From Commensalibacter oyaizuii (GTDB lineage Bacteria > Pseudomonadota > Alphaproteobacteria > Acetobacterales > Acetobacteraceae), in contig NZ_JASBAO010000001.1 of the NCBI RefSeq assembly GCF_029953265.1, positions 124,001 through 188,000 on the forward strand: a stretch of DNA of 64,000 nucleotides, in the 5' to 3' direction. Positions within the stretch are counted from its first letter, which is position 1. Each line of letters begins with the position of its first letter. Below, one piece after another: positions 1-10,103 of this stretch. The notes below the pieces were generated by a model. That model did no database searches. It saw only the letters and a list, made by a program, of their open reading frames with translations, and was not told where the DNA came from. Made by a program: the position numbers and the translations under genes.

Positions 1-974
1 AATACTCACTTGCAGCATCTGTAGGAACACATTTAAGTGTTGTTGCAGTTGTGTTTTTATTGTCTTTGATTGTTATTCCTCCACCTCCTCCTAAACCGCC
101 AGAGGATAAACCTGTCGAAGTTGAATTTACAAGCGATTCAACAGCACAGGAAACGCCGGCTAAGGCTGAAGAGGATGCACCCAATCCCAATGCACCTGCG
201 CCTGAATTGTTAAACGCGCCACCTTCACCAACACCCCCTTTAAAGGCACCAACAGAGGAAACACCACCGCCACCGCCACCGCCTCAACCGATGCCCCCAC
301 CGCCAGAGGCAATATCAAAGGTAAATGTTGAGCAGCCTGTACAACCTCAGGCAATGGAATCCCCATCACCTTCTGCTGTAACGTTACCTCCAACGGTAAC
401 GCCATTGTCCTCTTCGTCAAATTCAAACAGTCCTGCACCTCCATCACCATCCCCAGTACCTACAGCTCTACCGACTGTACAGACTTTTTCAAAAATTACT
501 AAAACTGAGAAAGCCCCAAAGGAAACCCCTGATACGCACTCTTTGGAATCGACTTTGGATGCTTATCGTGCAGACCAAAAACAAACCCATGCGCCAAAGG
601 CAAAAGCCAATCCAAGACAAGGGGGAGCACCTAATGGAGGGGGAGCAAGAAATGGTGATATTACTAAGGCCTTATCTGCTGGGCAACAAGGTAAAATTGC
701 ATCTTCTGTGCGACGTTGTTATGTTGAGGACACAGCAGCAAAAGATTACGAAAAATTCTCTGCTCGGTTAGTTGTTACCGTTGATGCATCTGGGGAAGCA
801 AGGGTTGTGACATTTGACCCTTCAACAAAAGCAAAGATGAACGCAGATCCGTCCTATCGTGCATTGGCAGAAAGGGCACGTGATGCAGTGTTGAGTCCTA
901 CTTGCTCAAAATTACCTATTCCGAGTAATCTTTTGGGTAAGACAAGTCAGCTTCGATTTGTATTCCGTCCTTAG
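1..974 (+). CDS. tolA: TolA-like cell-envelope protein (5' end missing)
   Basis: TolA spans the periplasm of the Tol-Pal system, linking the inner-membrane TolQR motor to TolB/Pal during outer-membrane constriction. The reading frame is already open at base 3, so the gene continues off the left edge; the GTG at 51 lies inside a hydrophobic segment (SVVAVVFLLSLIVI) and is not the true start. About 323 residues are visible: the end of the single N-terminal membrane anchor, a long linker very rich in Pro with runs of PPPPP, then a Gln/Lys/Asn/Gly stretch and a C-terminal TolA/TonB-like domain (about the last 100 residues, ending LRFVFRP). Family assignment rests mainly on this architecture and on tolB and pal following directly. 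The C-terminal Cys pair (RRCYVED and SPTCSKLP) fits a disulfide as in TolA domain III. Confidence 0.85.
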   Translation, partial: YSLAASVGTHLSVVAVVFLLSLIVIPPPPPKPPEDKPVEVEFTSDSTAQETPAKAEEDAPNPNAPAPELLNAPPSPTPPLKAPTEETPPPPPPPQPMPPPPEAISKVNVEQPVQPQAMESPSPSAVTLPPTVTPLSSSSNSNSPAPPSPSPVPTALPTVQTFSKITKTEKAPKETPDTHSLESTLDAYRADQKQTHAPKAKANPRQGGAPNGGGARNGDITKALSAGQQGKIASSVRRCYVEDTAAKDYEKFSARLVVTVDASGEARVVTFDPSTKAKMNADPSYRALAERARDAVLSPTCSKLPIPSNLLGKTSQLRFVFRP

Positions 975-1023
975 TATGGTGTAAATTACTGTTAACCTTA
1001 GTTTTTTAAATAAAGGAAATTAA

Positions 1024-2379
1024 ATGATGCGTCCGATTATTTCTGATAATGATGCTGATATTTTACGGGATGTTTTTATTCCTCGACGTAGCGTTTTATA
1101 CGGATGTGCTGTCGGGGGGATTATGGTAACACCATTATCTTCTGCCTTTGCACAAGCTGGTAAAGATGCTGCTGGTGCTGCTGAAATTACGGTCGACCGC
1201 GCTAGAAATGAACCCATTCCCATCGTAATCCCGAATTTTGGATCTGGAAATGGTGGTGTTATTACACAAGTTGTTACTAGTGATCTTAATAACACTGGGT
1301 TATTTAGAGTGATCAGTAGTACATCACCAACTCCAACCCCTGATTTTGCATCCTATAAGGCAATGGGTGCACGTGCAGTTGTGACAGGATCGGTGTCCGG
1401 TGGGCGTGTCGAATTTCGTTTATGGAATGCTTTAACAGGTCAACAGATTCAGGGAACTGCTTATTCTTTTTCTGGAAATGGTGATGCTCGTCGGGTTGCT
1501 CATATGATCGGCGATGTCATTTATGAGCGGTTATTGGGTGAAAAAGGGTATTTTAATACCCGTATTGCCTATGTGTCACAAACAGGCCGTCGTACGAATC
1601 CAACAAAACGGTTAGCCGTTATGGATTATGATGGTGCCAATAATCGTATTCTGACTAATGGAAAATGGTTGGTTTTGACCCCACGTTTCAGTCCAGTTAG
1701 CAATCAAATCGCATTCATGTCTTACGTGAATGATCGTCCGCGGGTTTATTTGTTTAATTTGCAAACTGGTCAACAAAGACTATTGGGCGATTTTACTGGT
1801 ATCTCATTTGCACCACGTTTCTCACCAGATGGTCGTTCTGTAATTATGTCCGTTACTCGGGGTGCTGGATCAGATATTTATGTGGTTGATCTGGCCAGTG
1901 GTTCAAAACGGCAGATCACGAGCTCTGGTGCTATTGATACGAGTCCGTGTTTTAGCCCTGATGGATCACAAATTGTATTTTCCTCTGACCGTGGTGGTAA
2001 GCAGCAGCTATATGTTATGAGTGCAAGTGGGGGCGGTGCCCATCGTATTTCTTATGGAAGTGGCAGTTATGCAAACCCTGTATGGTCGCCTCGTGGGGAT
2101 GTGATTGCTTTTGTTCGTATTGGTGGGGGTGGTTTCTCATTAGGAACGATGGCTCCTGATGGAACAGGTGAAAGAATTCTAACTCAAGGCTTTACCGTTG
2201 AAAGCCCAACTTTTTGCCCAAATGGTCGTGTATTGGCCTTTTGTAATCAGTCTGCTTCAAGTTCTGCTGGTGGGTTTTCCTCGTCTATCCGCACGATTGG
2301 TGTGAATGGATTTAACGAACGTTCAATTCCAACATCAACCATGGCATCTGGACCATCTTGGTCTTCTAGCAACACTTAA
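1024..2379 (+). CDS. tolB: Tol-Pal system protein TolB
   Basis: Periplasmic TolB binds Pal and TolA and helps keep the outer membrane attached during division. The 451-residue protein has a TolB N-terminal domain (about 50-165) and a six-bladed WD40-like beta-propeller (about 210-440) with repeated FSPDG motifs such as PRFSPDGRSV and PCFSPDGSQI. The ATG at 1024 is followed by a second ATG at 1027; AAAGGAA at 1012-1018 is the ribosome site and suits either. The leader is unusual: a 20-residue polar lead-in, then PRRSVLYG and a hydrophobic stretch ending AFAQA, which matches a twin-arginine signal rather than a plain Sec signal. It lies 49 bp after tolA in the usual tol order. Confidence 0.96.
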   Translation: MMRPIISDNDADILRDVFIPRRSVLYGCAVGGIMVTPLSSAFAQAGKDAAGAAEITVDRARNEPIPIVIPNFGSGNGGVITQVVTSDLNNTGLFRVISSTSPTPTPDFASYKAMGARAVVTGSVSGGRVEFRLWNALTGQQIQGTAYSFSGNGDARRVAHMIGDVIYERLLGEKGYFNTRIAYVSQTGRRTNPTKRLAVMDYDGANNRILTNGKWLVLTPRFSPVSNQIAFMSYVNDRPRVYLFNLQTGQQRLLGDFTGISFAPRFSPDGRSVIMSVTRGAGSDIYVVDLASGSKRQITSSGAIDTSPCFSPDGSQIVFSSDRGGKQQLYVMSASGGGAHRISYGSGSYANPVWSPRGDVIAFVRIGGGGFSLGTMAPDGTGERILTQGFTVESPTFCPNGRVLAFCNQSASSSAGGFSSSIRTIGVNGFNERSIPTSTMASGPSWSSSNT

Positions 2380-2589
2380 AAAATAATTCTTAATTTGATA
2401 AAAAATTATAAGTAATATTGTTAGTTATTTGATAGATTAACCGTAATATTTGGCTCGAAGAGTTCCAAGTGTTAAGAGTAAAGGTCAACTTTGCTTTTTA
2501 AAAATTTTGCTTAATAAATTTTTATTTTTTTGGCGATCGTTTATCCACGTAAAGTACGATAAGCTGAAAGCCGCTTTGTAGGAATACAG

Positions 2590-3084
2590 ATGATGAAATT
2601 GAAGCTTCTTAGTGCTTTTGGTGCTGCATTATTATTGGCTGCATGTTCTGGTGATGGCAGTGATAAAGGGGCCACGACTGGTAACGGTGGTAATCAGCAA
2701 CTATCTACTAATAATAGTGGTGTTGTCCCTGGCAGCCAAGCTGATTTGGTTGCGAATGTTGGCGATCGTATTTTCTTTCCATTCAATGCGAATAATTTGA
2801 CAGAAGAAGCACGTGCCACATTAACCCGTCAAGCTGAATGGTTAAAACGGTATCCAAATGTTCAAATCATGGTTGCTGGTAACTGTGATGATCGTGGAAC
2901 TGAAGAATATAACATCGCTTTGGGATCACGTCGTGCGAATGCAGCCCGCGATTATTTAGTTTCTTTGGGTGTTTCACCTGATCGCATTACCACAATTTCT
3001 TATGGTAAAGATCGTCCAATTGCAGAAGGTGATAACGAAGAAGCATGGGCACAAAATCGTAATGCCACAACTTCCGTACGTTAA
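2590..3084 (+). CDS. pal: Peptidoglycan-associated lipoprotein Pal
   Basis: Pal is the outer-membrane lipoprotein of the Tol-Pal complex; it binds peptidoglycan and TolB. The 164-residue product has a lipoprotein signal with lipobox LAAC (lipidated Cys19), a Gly/Asn/Ser-rich linker to about 50, and an OmpA-C domain (about 58-160). The peptidoglycan-binding signature is NCDDRGTEEYNIALGSRRA, close to the usual GHCDERGTEEYN but with Asn for His. Start ATG at 2590 and ATG at 2593 are adjacent; AGGAA at 2580-2584 is the ribosome site. It is followed by a strong terminator-like hairpin at 3118-3153, so transcription may end or be attenuated before cpoB. Confidence 0.97.
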   Translation: MMKLKLLSAFGAALLLAACSGDGSDKGATTGNGGNQQLSTNNSGVVPGSQADLVANVGDRIFFPFNANNLTEEARATLTRQAEWLKRYPNVQIMVAGNCDDRGTEEYNIALGSRRANAARDYLVSLGVSPDRITTISYGKDRPIAEGDNEEAWAQNRNATTSVR

Positions 3085-3117
3085 TCCGATTATTTGATAG
3101 TCGAAGATTGATTGTAA

Positions 3118-3153
3118 GCCGACAAAACGTACTATACGTTTTGTCGGCTTTTT
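3118..3153 (+). terminator. Intrinsic terminator after pal
   Basis: Perfect 14-bp inverted repeat GCCGACAAAACGTA (3118-3131) / TACGTTTTGTCGGC (3135-3148) with a 3-base loop, followed by TTTTT. It sits 34 bp after the pal stop and before cpoB, the expected place for a rho-independent terminator or attenuator. Confidence 0.9.
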
Positions 3154-3243
3154 GCTATCAAACAAAGAACACTTTGTTCGACAGGCAAGTATCGGATATT
3201 CTTTAAATATTTAATGAAACAAAGATCTTAAAGGGTAATGCAA

Positions 3244-4140
3244 ATGCTACTTCGAAAAACTCAACAAAAGAAATCAGAGTTTTCTTGGTCTAAAAAGATA
3301 TTAGGTGGAGCTTTGTTAGGGGTAGTACTGGGTGGGATGGTTTGTTCTGTCTCTGCTCAAGAACTAACAAGCCGTGATGCAATCGCACTGCAAAATCAAA
3401 TTGCAGCCTTGAAATCTCAAATCAGTCAATTACAACAGGCACAATCTTTGGGGGGTGGGGATAGTGATCGGTCAAGACGACGTTCAAAATCCTCTGACCA
3501 AGGGAGTATGAGCAACGACAATAGTGGTTTGTTACCTGATCTCTTAAATCGCGTGAATAATTTAGAGGATCAACAACGCACTATGCGTGGCCAGTTAGAT
3601 GATTTAACCAATCAATTTCAAACCAAAATTAATTTATTAAACAAAAAAATCGACGATATGAATTTTGCCGCAGGCCATGGAGGAGATAGTGGTTCAGCTT
3701 CGACCTCTACAGGGAAAGATACGGCAGAAGTTGCCGCACCTGAGGCTAAGCCAAAGACGAGTTCTGTTCCTTCATTAAAAGAAGGACAACAAGCCTTAGA
3801 AAGTGGTAACTATACAGAGGCAGAATCGATTGCAAGAGGTGTTTTGGATAGTCCTCAAGGGGGGAAATCTGTTCCTGCTCATTTTTTGTTAGCACAGTCT
3901 TTGGCAGGTCAAAAACGTTATAAAGATGCTTCTTTGGGATATTTCGATATTTACCGTAAATTTCCCAGCTCTACACGCGCACCAGAGGCACTGCTTGGCG
4001 TGAGCATCAGCTTAATGAAAAATGGTGACAATAAAGCTGCATGCCAAGCTTTGGGTTTGTTAAATAACAAGTACCCTAGTGCTTCTGCAAGAATCAAAAA
4101 AGCAGCAGCCAGCATGAACGCAAAGGCTAAATGTTCTTAA
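3244..4140 (+). CDS. cpoB: Cell division coordinator CpoB/YbgF-like TPR protein
   Basis: CpoB (YbgF) is the periplasmic protein encoded last in tol-pal clusters; it couples peptidoglycan synthesis to outer-membrane constriction. The product is about 298 residues: a signal peptide ending near VSAQE, coiled-coil heptads (IALQNQIAALKSQISQLQQ, and a second around LLNRVNNLEDQQ), a low-complexity Ser/Thr/Gly linker and three TPR-like repeats in the last 120 residues. ATG codons occur in frame at 3238 and 3244. AAGGG at 3231-3235 is only 2 bases from the first but 8 from the second, so I chose 3244. The stop lies 5 bp before tilS. Position after pal supports the call. Confidence 0.88.
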   Translation: MLLRKTQQKKSEFSWSKKILGGALLGVVLGGMVCSVSAQELTSRDAIALQNQIAALKSQISQLQQAQSLGGGDSDRSRRRSKSSDQGSMSNDNSGLLPDLLNRVNNLEDQQRTMRGQLDDLTNQFQTKINLLNKKIDDMNFAAGHGGDSGSASTSTGKDTAEVAAPEAKPKTSSVPSLKEGQQALESGNYTEAESIARGVLDSPQGGKSVPAHFLLAQSLAGQKRYKDASLGYFDIYRKFPSSTRAPEALLGVSISLMKNGDNKAACQALGLLNNKYPSASARIKKAAASMNAKAKCS

Positions 4141-4145
4141 GATAA

Positions 4146-5432
4146 ATGGATGATCAAACCTATTCCATACTGACACAAGAAGAATTCAATCATCATATCG
4201 AACTATTGGGGCCATGGGGAAATAACGATCCCAATGGCGCACCAGTGGCTGTTGCTGTGTCAGGGGGGGCAGATAGTTTATGTCTGGTGCTTTTGGCTTC
4301 TCGGTGGAAAAAAAATATTATTGCGCTGATTGTAGATCACCAACTTCGTCCTTCCTCTACTGAAGAAGCAATTCTTACGCAAAAACGCTTAACTGCCTTG
4401 CAAATATCATCAAAAATTTTAACATTAAATAACCTTCAACCAGGACCAGGACTAGAGGAGAGGGCGCGTATTGCACGTTATGCAGCATTGATTGATACTT
4501 GTTATCATATGGGGTGTGTTGATTTATTATTGGGGCATCATGCTGGGGATCAAGCTGAAACTGTTTTAATGCGTATTCGTGCGGGCAGTCACGAAGATGG
4601 ATTGTCTGCAATGGCACGAATTATGGAGTTGCCAAAGATACGATTGGTACGTCCTTTGTTATCTATATATCCACAGCGGTTAAGAGAAACTTTGCGTCAT
4701 GAAAATATAGGATGGGTTGAAGACTCTTCTAATCAAGATATGCAAATTCAACGCAATCAGATCCGTAAAGAATTGTCCGTGGGATGGCAACGTTCAGGTT
4801 CAGTTTCCTTGCTTTTACAACGTTCTTTGCAAGAAGGTTTTAAAAGAATGCAGCGTGATCAACGGCAAGCTGACTATATTGTCAAGCATTGTCATGTCAG
4901 GCCAGAAGGATTTGCACTTGTAACCTCATCCGAAATAGACGTCAGAGCATTGGGTGCTTTGATTCGTACTATCTCTGGATCGGTATATACACCATTACAT
5001 AAATCAGTTGAACGGTTGGCACGAAATATGCATGCAACAACCTTAGGTGGGGTGAGAATTACCCCTGCAGGTAAAATGGGAGATGGATGGTTGTTGGTCA
5101 GAGAAGAGGCCGCAATTGAGGGTTTCAGACCTGCTGTGTCCGACTATATATGGGATCAGCGTTTTCGTTTGGTTACTCCTCAAAATATCTTTAAAGAAGG
5201 TATTCTAATTGGGGCATTGGGGGATGCATACAAGCAATTTTCTGACCGACAAGGATTACCTGTTTGTATTTTAAGAACATTACCAGCGTTATGGTCTGAG
5301 GCAGGCATACTATTATCTGTTCCTCATTTAAAGATATATCTGCAAGATTTTATACAAAATTGGAAGATTATGTTCCAACCGAAACAATCTTTGACACAAA
5401 GTTATCTTTTTTCTGTTGTAGAAAGAGAATGA
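4146..5432 (+). CDS. tilS: tRNA(Ile)-lysidine synthase
   Basis: TilS attaches lysine to C34 of the CAU-anticodon tRNA-Ile so that it reads AUA; the enzyme is cytosolic, ATP-dependent and essential. The PP-loop motif SGGADS is at residues 39-44, and the family segment LLGHHAGDQAETVLMRI follows near 140-155. At 428 residues it has the N-terminal ATP-PPase domain plus the linker/C-terminal region. It begins 5 bp after cpoB with no clear Shine-Dalgarno, which suggests translational coupling. tilS followed by ftsH is a common bacterial order. Confidence 0.95.
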   Translation: MDDQTYSILTQEEFNHHIELLGPWGNNDPNGAPVAVAVSGGADSLCLVLLASRWKKNIIALIVDHQLRPSSTEEAILTQKRLTALQISSKILTLNNLQPGPGLEERARIARYAALIDTCYHMGCVDLLLGHHAGDQAETVLMRIRAGSHEDGLSAMARIMELPKIRLVRPLLSIYPQRLRETLRHENIGWVEDSSNQDMQIQRNQIRKELSVGWQRSGSVSLLLQRSLQEGFKRMQRDQRQADYIVKHCHVRPEGFALVTSSEIDVRALGALIRTISGSVYTPLHKSVERLARNMHATTLGGVRITPAGKMGDGWLLVREEAAIEGFRPAVSDYIWDQRFRLVTPQNIFKEGILIGALGDAYKQFSDRQGLPVCILRTLPALWSEAGILLSVPHLKIYLQDFIQNWKIMFQPKQSLTQSYLFSVVERE

Positions 5433-5614
5433 TTTTAATTCGAAAAAGAAAGAAAAAGAAATAAAATTGTATTTTAGACTAGGAAAAATTTGTTTCCGTT
5501 CTTATGTTAGTTAAGTAAGAATTAAATTAGTAAAGACAGAATGACTTTTATTCTGTTTTATAAGGATTATCAAACAATACGTGTTTGTCTTAGAACATGG
5601 AAATATAAAGTAGA

Positions 5615-7573
5615 ATGAAAAAATTTGGCCGTAATTTAAGTGTTTGGGTTGTCGTGATCGTTATGGTCATGCTGTTGGTTGGGGTATTTCGTCCAAATAA
5701 TAGCCAATCTTCAGGAGATCAAATCAGTTATTCACAATTCATCAATAATGTTGACGAAGGAAAAGTGAAATCTGTTGTTATTCAGGATCGTTATCTCAGT
5801 GGTAAGGATAAGGATAATAAAGCGTTTCAAACCTATTTACCACCTTTTGAGAGCAATTTGCTGTCAAAATTATCAAGTAACGGGGTTTCAATTGAGGCAA
5901 AGCCAATGGATAATCAACCTGGTTTATTCTGGCGTTTGATTATTAATTTGTTACCGACATTGCTGATTATTGGATTATTCGTCCTGTTGATGCGTAATAT
6001 GCAGGGCGCTGGTGGCAAAGCTATGGGATTTGGTAAGTCCAAAGCGCGCATGTTGACTGAAACACAAGGACGTAAGACTTTTGCCGATGTTGCTGGGATT
6101 GATGAAGCCAAAGGCGAGTTGGAAGAAATTGTAGAATATTTGAAGGATTCGCAAAAATTCCAACGCTTGGGCGGGAAAATTCCCAAAGGGGTTTTATTGG
6201 TCGGCCCCCCTGGAACTGGTAAAACATTACTAGCACGTGCAATTGCAGGCGAGGCCAATGTTCCATTCTTTACGATTTCTGGTTCTGACTTTGTGGAAAT
6301 GTTTGTAGGTGTGGGTGCGTCCCGTGTTCGCGATATGTTCGAACAAGGAAAAAAATCAGCACCATGTATTATTTTCATTGATGAAATTGATGCTGTGGGT
6401 CGTCACCGTGGTATTGGTATGGGCGGTGGCAATGACGAACGTGAACAGACATTAAACCAAATGTTGGTTGAAATGGACGGTTTTGATAGCAACGAAAGTG
6501 TTATTTTGATTGCAGCTACAAACCGACCCGATGTCCTTGATCCTGCTTTATTGCGTCCAGGTCGTTTTGATCGTCAAGTTGTTGTGCCAAATCCTGATGT
6601 TGCAGGACGTGAAAAAATCCTGCGTGTCCATATGCGGAAAGTTCCATTGGCATCTGATGTTGATCCAAAAGTTATTGCCAGAGGGACGCCAGGATTTTCT
6701 GGTGCAGATTTAGCAAACTTGGTCAACGAGGCAGCATTGTTGGCGGCACGGCTTAATCGTCGTACAGTTTCCATGTTGGAATTTGAAAATGCTAAAGACA
6801 AAGTTATGATGGGGGCCGAGCGTCGTTCCTTGGTAATGAGCGAAGACGAAAAAAGAATGACTGCTTATCACGAAGGGGGACATGCGATTTGTGCATTATT
6901 CACCCCTGGCTGTGATCCTGTTCACAAAGCAACAATTATTCCACGTGGTCGCGCGTTAGGAATGGTTATGAGTTTGCCTGAAGGCGATCGCTATTCTAAA
7001 AGCAAAATGAAATGTAAAGCAGAACTTGTTTTGGCCATGGGTGGACGTTGCGCTGAAGAGCTGATTTTTGGTGCAGATAATGTTGCTACGGGTGCTTCTG
7101 GCGATATTAAAATGGCAACCGATCTTGCCCGCAGTATGGTTACTGAATGGGGAATGAGCGAACGCATTGGAATGATCTCTTATGCTGGGGACAGCCAAGA
7201 TATGTATCTAGGAAATTCTGGGGGGGGTATTAAGAATGCCTCAGCTCAAACCGTTCGTGAGATTGAAGATGAAGTTAAACGTCTGATTGACGAGGCCTAT
7301 GAACGGGCTAGAAAGCTGTTAACTGATCGTAGAGAAGATTTAGAACGATTGGCCCAAGGGTTGTTAGAATATGAAACGTTGTCTGCAGATGAAATTCGAT
7401 TGGTTTTAAAAGGTGAAAAAATTGAACGGAGTCTTGTGGATGATACAACAAAAAACCTACGTTCGTCTGTTCCAGAAGTGACTGAATCTGAAAATAGTAA
7501 GGAAGTTTCAGATGGCAAAAAAGAAGAAACTGATGCGGCTACAACTTCTGATAAATCAGACCCCGTAGCGTAG
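5615..7573 (+). CDS. ftsH: ATP-dependent zinc metalloprotease FtsH
   Basis: FtsH is the hexameric inner-membrane AAA protease that degrades misfolded membrane proteins and short-lived regulators. Visible in order: a first membrane segment (about 9-26), a periplasmic domain, a second membrane segment (about 108-126), Walker A GPPGTGKT (197-204), Walker B IIFIDEID (242-249), the second region of homology [20 protein letters not shown], and the zinc site HEGGH (419-423). The length of 652 residues is normal. The tail is acidic and rich in Glu/Ser/Asp, as often seen. A 182-bp AT-rich leader separates it from tilS, so it may have its own promoter. Confidence 0.98.
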   Translation: MKKFGRNLSVWVVVIVMVMLLVGVFRPNNSQSSGDQISYSQFINNVDEGKVKSVVIQDRYLSGKDKDNKAFQTYLPPFESNLLSKLSSNGVSIEAKPMDNQPGLFWRLIINLLPTLLIIGLFVLLMRNMQGAGGKAMGFGKSKARMLTETQGRKTFADVAGIDEAKGELEEIVEYLKDSQKFQRLGGKIPKGVLLVGPPGTGKTLLARAIAGEANVPFFTISGSDFVEMFVGVGASRVRDMFEQGKKSAPCIIFIDEIDAVGRHRGIGMGGGNDEREQTLNQMLVEMDGFDSNESVILIAATNRPDVLDPALLRPGRFDRQVVVPNPDVAGREKILRVHMRKVPLASDVDPKVIARGTPGFSGADLANLVNEAALLAARLNRRTVSMLEFENAKDKVMMGAERRSLVMSEDEKRMTAYHEGGHAICALFTPGCDPVHKATIIPRGRALGMVMSLPEGDRYSKSKMKCKAELVLAMGGRCAEELIFGADNVATGASGDIKMATDLARSMVTEWGMSERIGMISYAGDSQDMYLGNSGGGIKNASAQTVREIEDEVKRLIDEAYERARKLLTDRREDLERLAQGLLEYETLSADEIRLVLKGEKIERSLVDDTTKNLRSSVPEVTESENSKEVSDGKKEETDAATTSDKSDPVA

Positions 7574-7600
7574 ATTTGGTTTTAATATGATTAAAAATGA

Positions 7601-7637
7601 AAAGTGAGAGATAAGTTTATCTTTCACTTTTTTTTTA
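7601..7637 (+). terminator. Intrinsic terminator after ftsH
   Basis: Arms AAAGTGAGAGATAA (7601-7614) and TTATCTTTCACTTT (7617-7630) pair with one G-T wobble, and the right arm runs into nine T. It lies 28 bp after the ftsH stop and separates it from folP. Confidence 0.85.
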
Positions 7638-7680
7638 TGCGGGGTTGGCGTAGAAAACAAACCTTTATATTAGTATTTCT

Positions 7681-8709
7681 ATGCAACAAGATTTATTTTT
7701 AGAACCGTTAGCTTTTTTGTATGGTGATGCAGCACGGCAAGCCGTACACGCCAGATTGGCATTACCATTTTTAGGGCAGCCACATATTGCTTTTCCTATG
7801 GTTCAAAGTTTTAATAAAGATGGATCTCAATCAATTTCATTACTGAATGATTTGCCTAAGTCTTGGACACCTTATATTAAAATTTTATCAGCTAAACTTC
7901 CCTTGGCAGGATTACCAAAAGGCCCTTTGATTATGGGAATTTTGAATGTTACTCCTGACAGTTTCAGTGATGGTGGTAAACATTATCACAAAGAAGATGC
8001 GGTTCGGGCTGGTATGCAGATGATCCAAGAGGGTGCCACTATATTGGATATTGGTGGGGAAAGTACGCGTCCAGGGGCTGTGCCAATTACCCCTTTCGAA
8101 GAGTGCGAACGAATTATCCCAGTTATAAAGCAATTAAAGGGTGCGGGTGCTTTGATTTCAGTTGATACGCGTCATGCTTATACAATGGCTCGTGTATTGG
8201 ATGTTGGGGTTGATATTATCAATGATGTGTCTGCGTTAGAAGATCCACAGAGCGCCAATATCATCGCACAGGCTCAGTGTCCTGTTGTTTTGATGCATAT
8301 GCGGGGGACCCCTCAAACAATGTCTAAATATTATCATTATGAGAACGTAATATTTGAAGTATTATCAGAGTTAAGTAAGAAGATTCAAAAGGCTGAGCAG
8401 GCTGGAATTAAACGTCAAAATATCATTGTTGACCCAGGGATAGGATTTGCTAAAGAATATTCTCACAATATTGCTTTATTGAAGCACTTACCCGTTTTTG
8501 CAAGTTTGGGGTGTCGTTTTTTATTGGCGGCTTCTAGAAAGCGTTTTATTAAACAATCTATAAATAGTAGTGTACATGATCACTATGATTGGGGTACAAT
8601 GACTGCCTCTTTACCTTTTATGATGTTTGGTGATGGAATTGTTCGGGTGCATAATGTTCCGGCAATGCTTCAGTCTTTGAATGTCTGGCAAGCTTTATAT
8701 CAAAAATAG
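7681..8709 (+). CDS. folP: Dihydropteroate synthase with N-terminal extension
   Basis: DHPS condenses 4-aminobenzoate with 6-hydroxymethyl-dihydropterin pyrophosphate in folate synthesis and is the sulfonamide target. The TIM-barrel signatures are clear: [14 protein letters not shown] (86-99) and [11 protein letters not shown] (123-133), then DVSA and the C-terminal SRKRF. At 342 residues it is longer than the usual 270-285 because about 80 residues precede the barrel ([18 protein letters not shown]...). I recall such extensions in acetic acid bacteria; the role is unknown to me. The ATG at 7681 has only a weak ribosome site. It lies 32 bp before glmM, consistent with the common folP-glmM pairing. 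Confidence 0.95.
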   Translation: MQQDLFLEPLAFLYGDAARQAVHARLALPFLGQPHIAFPMVQSFNKDGSQSISLLNDLPKSWTPYIKILSAKLPLAGLPKGPLIMGILNVTPDSFSDGGKHYHKEDAVRAGMQMIQEGATILDIGGESTRPGAVPITPFEECERIIPVIKQLKGAGALISVDTRHAYTMARVLDVGVDIINDVSALEDPQSANIIAQAQCPVVLMHMRGTPQTMSKYYHYENVIFEVLSELSKKIQKAEQAGIKRQNIIVDPGIGFAKEYSHNIALLKHLPVFASLGCRFLLAASRKRFIKQSINSSVHDHYDWGTMTASLPFMMFGDGIVRVHNVPAMLQSLNVWQALYQK

Positions 8710-8741
8710 ATTTTAATTATTTATATTCTGGGAAGAAACAA

Positions 8742-10103
8742 ATGGATAATCAAAGATTACTTTTTGGCACTGATGGTATTCGTGGAAAGGCCAATTTTAA
8801 CCCAATGACCGTCGAGATCGCTCAAAAATTAGGTCAAGCAGTAGGATTGTTATTCATGAATAAAGCTGATCCTAGAAAACATCAGGTTTTAATTGGTAAA
8901 GATACCCGTCTTTCTGGATATATGATTGAGAGTGCTTTGGTTGCTGGATTTTTATCTGCAGGTATGGACGTTATTTTAGTAGGGCCAATGCCAACACCAG
9001 CGATCGCAATGTTAACACGATCGTTACGTGCTGATCTAGGGGTGATGATTTCAGCATCCCATAATCCTTATTATGACAATGGGATTAAGATTTTTAATCG
9101 CGATGGATTTAAATTATCCGATGCGCAAGAAATGGAAATTGAGGAGATGATGCGTTCGGATTTATCTGGTCGTTTGGCGACTTCTGAATATATTGGACGT
9201 GCGCAGCGTTTAGATGATGCCGCAGGTCGTTATATCGAACATGCCAAGGCTTCATTTCCTAGGGGTTATCGTTTAAATGGATTGAAAATCGTGATTGATT
9301 GTGCCAATGGGGCTGCGTATAGGGTCGCTCCTACGGCTTTGTGGGAATTAGGGGCAGAGGTCATATCACTGGGATGTAAGCCTGATGGTCTGAATATCAA
9401 CCGAGATTGTGGTTCAACACATCCAGAAGCACTATGTAAGGCCGTTATCGAGCATGGGGCGGATATTGGTATTGCACTTGATGGGGATGCTGATCGTATG
9501 CTGTTGGTTGATGAAACGGGTAAATTGATCGATGGTGATCAAATTCTTGCTTTGATCGCTGCGTCCTGGATTAAAAAAGATCGGATGCCCAATAAATATG
9601 TGGTTGCGACCGTGATGTCAAACATGGGGTTGGAGCGTTTTTTACAAAAAAATGATATCGATTTTGTTCGTACCCGTGTTGGGGATCGCTATGTTGTAGA
9701 GCGCATGAGAGAACTTGGCTCCATCATCGGTGGGGAACAATCGGGACATATGATTTTATCTGATTTTTCCACGACGGGGGATGGTCTTATTGCAGCCTTG
9801 CAAGTGCTGGCTGTCTTGGTTGAAAAGCAAGAAAAAGCAAGCATAGTTTGTAATATGTTTAAGCCTTTTCCTCAGGAATTACGTAATATTCGTTTTGAAG
9901 GAGCAGATCCTTTAACCACTAATGTGGTTCAAGAGGCTTTGCGTCAAGCTGAAAAAAAATTAGGAAAAGATGGGCGTATTGTTTTGCGCAAAAGTGGTAC
10001 AGAACCATTGATCAGAGTAATGGCAGAAGCCGAAGATCATGAAATGGTCGACACAATTTTAACCCATCTATGTAAAACTATTCAGGATGTGAAGGATGTT
10101 TAG
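8742..10103 (+). CDS. glmM: Phosphoglucosamine mutase
   Basis: GlmM interconverts glucosamine-6-phosphate and glucosamine-1-phosphate on the way to UDP-GlcNAc for peptidoglycan and lipid A. The 453-residue alpha-D-phosphohexomutase has the phosphoserine loop ISASHNP (active Ser106), the metal loop DGDADR (near 248) and the sugar-phosphate loop [12 protein letters not shown] near the C terminus. GGAAG at 8731-8735 precedes the ATG at 8742. Its 3' end overlaps the convergent amidotransferase-like gene by 26 bp. Confidence 0.98.
   Translation: MDNQRLLFGTDGIRGKANFNPMTVEIAQKLGQAVGLLFMNKADPRKHQVLIGKDTRLSGYMIESALVAGFLSAGMDVILVGPMPTPAIAMLTRSLRADLGVMISASHNPYYDNGIKIFNRDGFKLSDAQEMEIEEMMRSDLSGRLATSEYIGRAQRLDDAAGRYIEHAKASFPRGYRLNGLKIVIDCANGAAYRVAPTALWELGAEVISLGCKPDGLNINRDCGSTHPEALCKAVIEHGADIGIALDGDADRMLLVDETGKLIDGDQILALIAASWIKKDRMPNKYVVATVMSNMGLERFLQKNDIDFVRTRVGDRYVVERMRELGSIIGGEQSGHMILSDFSTTGDGLIAALQVLAVLVEKQEKASIVCNMFKPFPQELRNIRFEGADPLTTNVVQEALRQAEKKLGKDGRIVLRKSGTEPLIRVMAEAEDHEMVDTILTHLCKTIQDVKDV

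Noticed and set aside
160-450. Open minus-strand frame opposite the proline-rich part of tolA
   Set aside because: It arises from the repetitive CCA/CCT codons of the Pro-rich linker; no protein-like features and no ribosome site.
5914-6378. Long minus-strand frame within ftsH
   Set aside because: It is antisense to the conserved AAA domain of ftsH and its product has no recognisable features.
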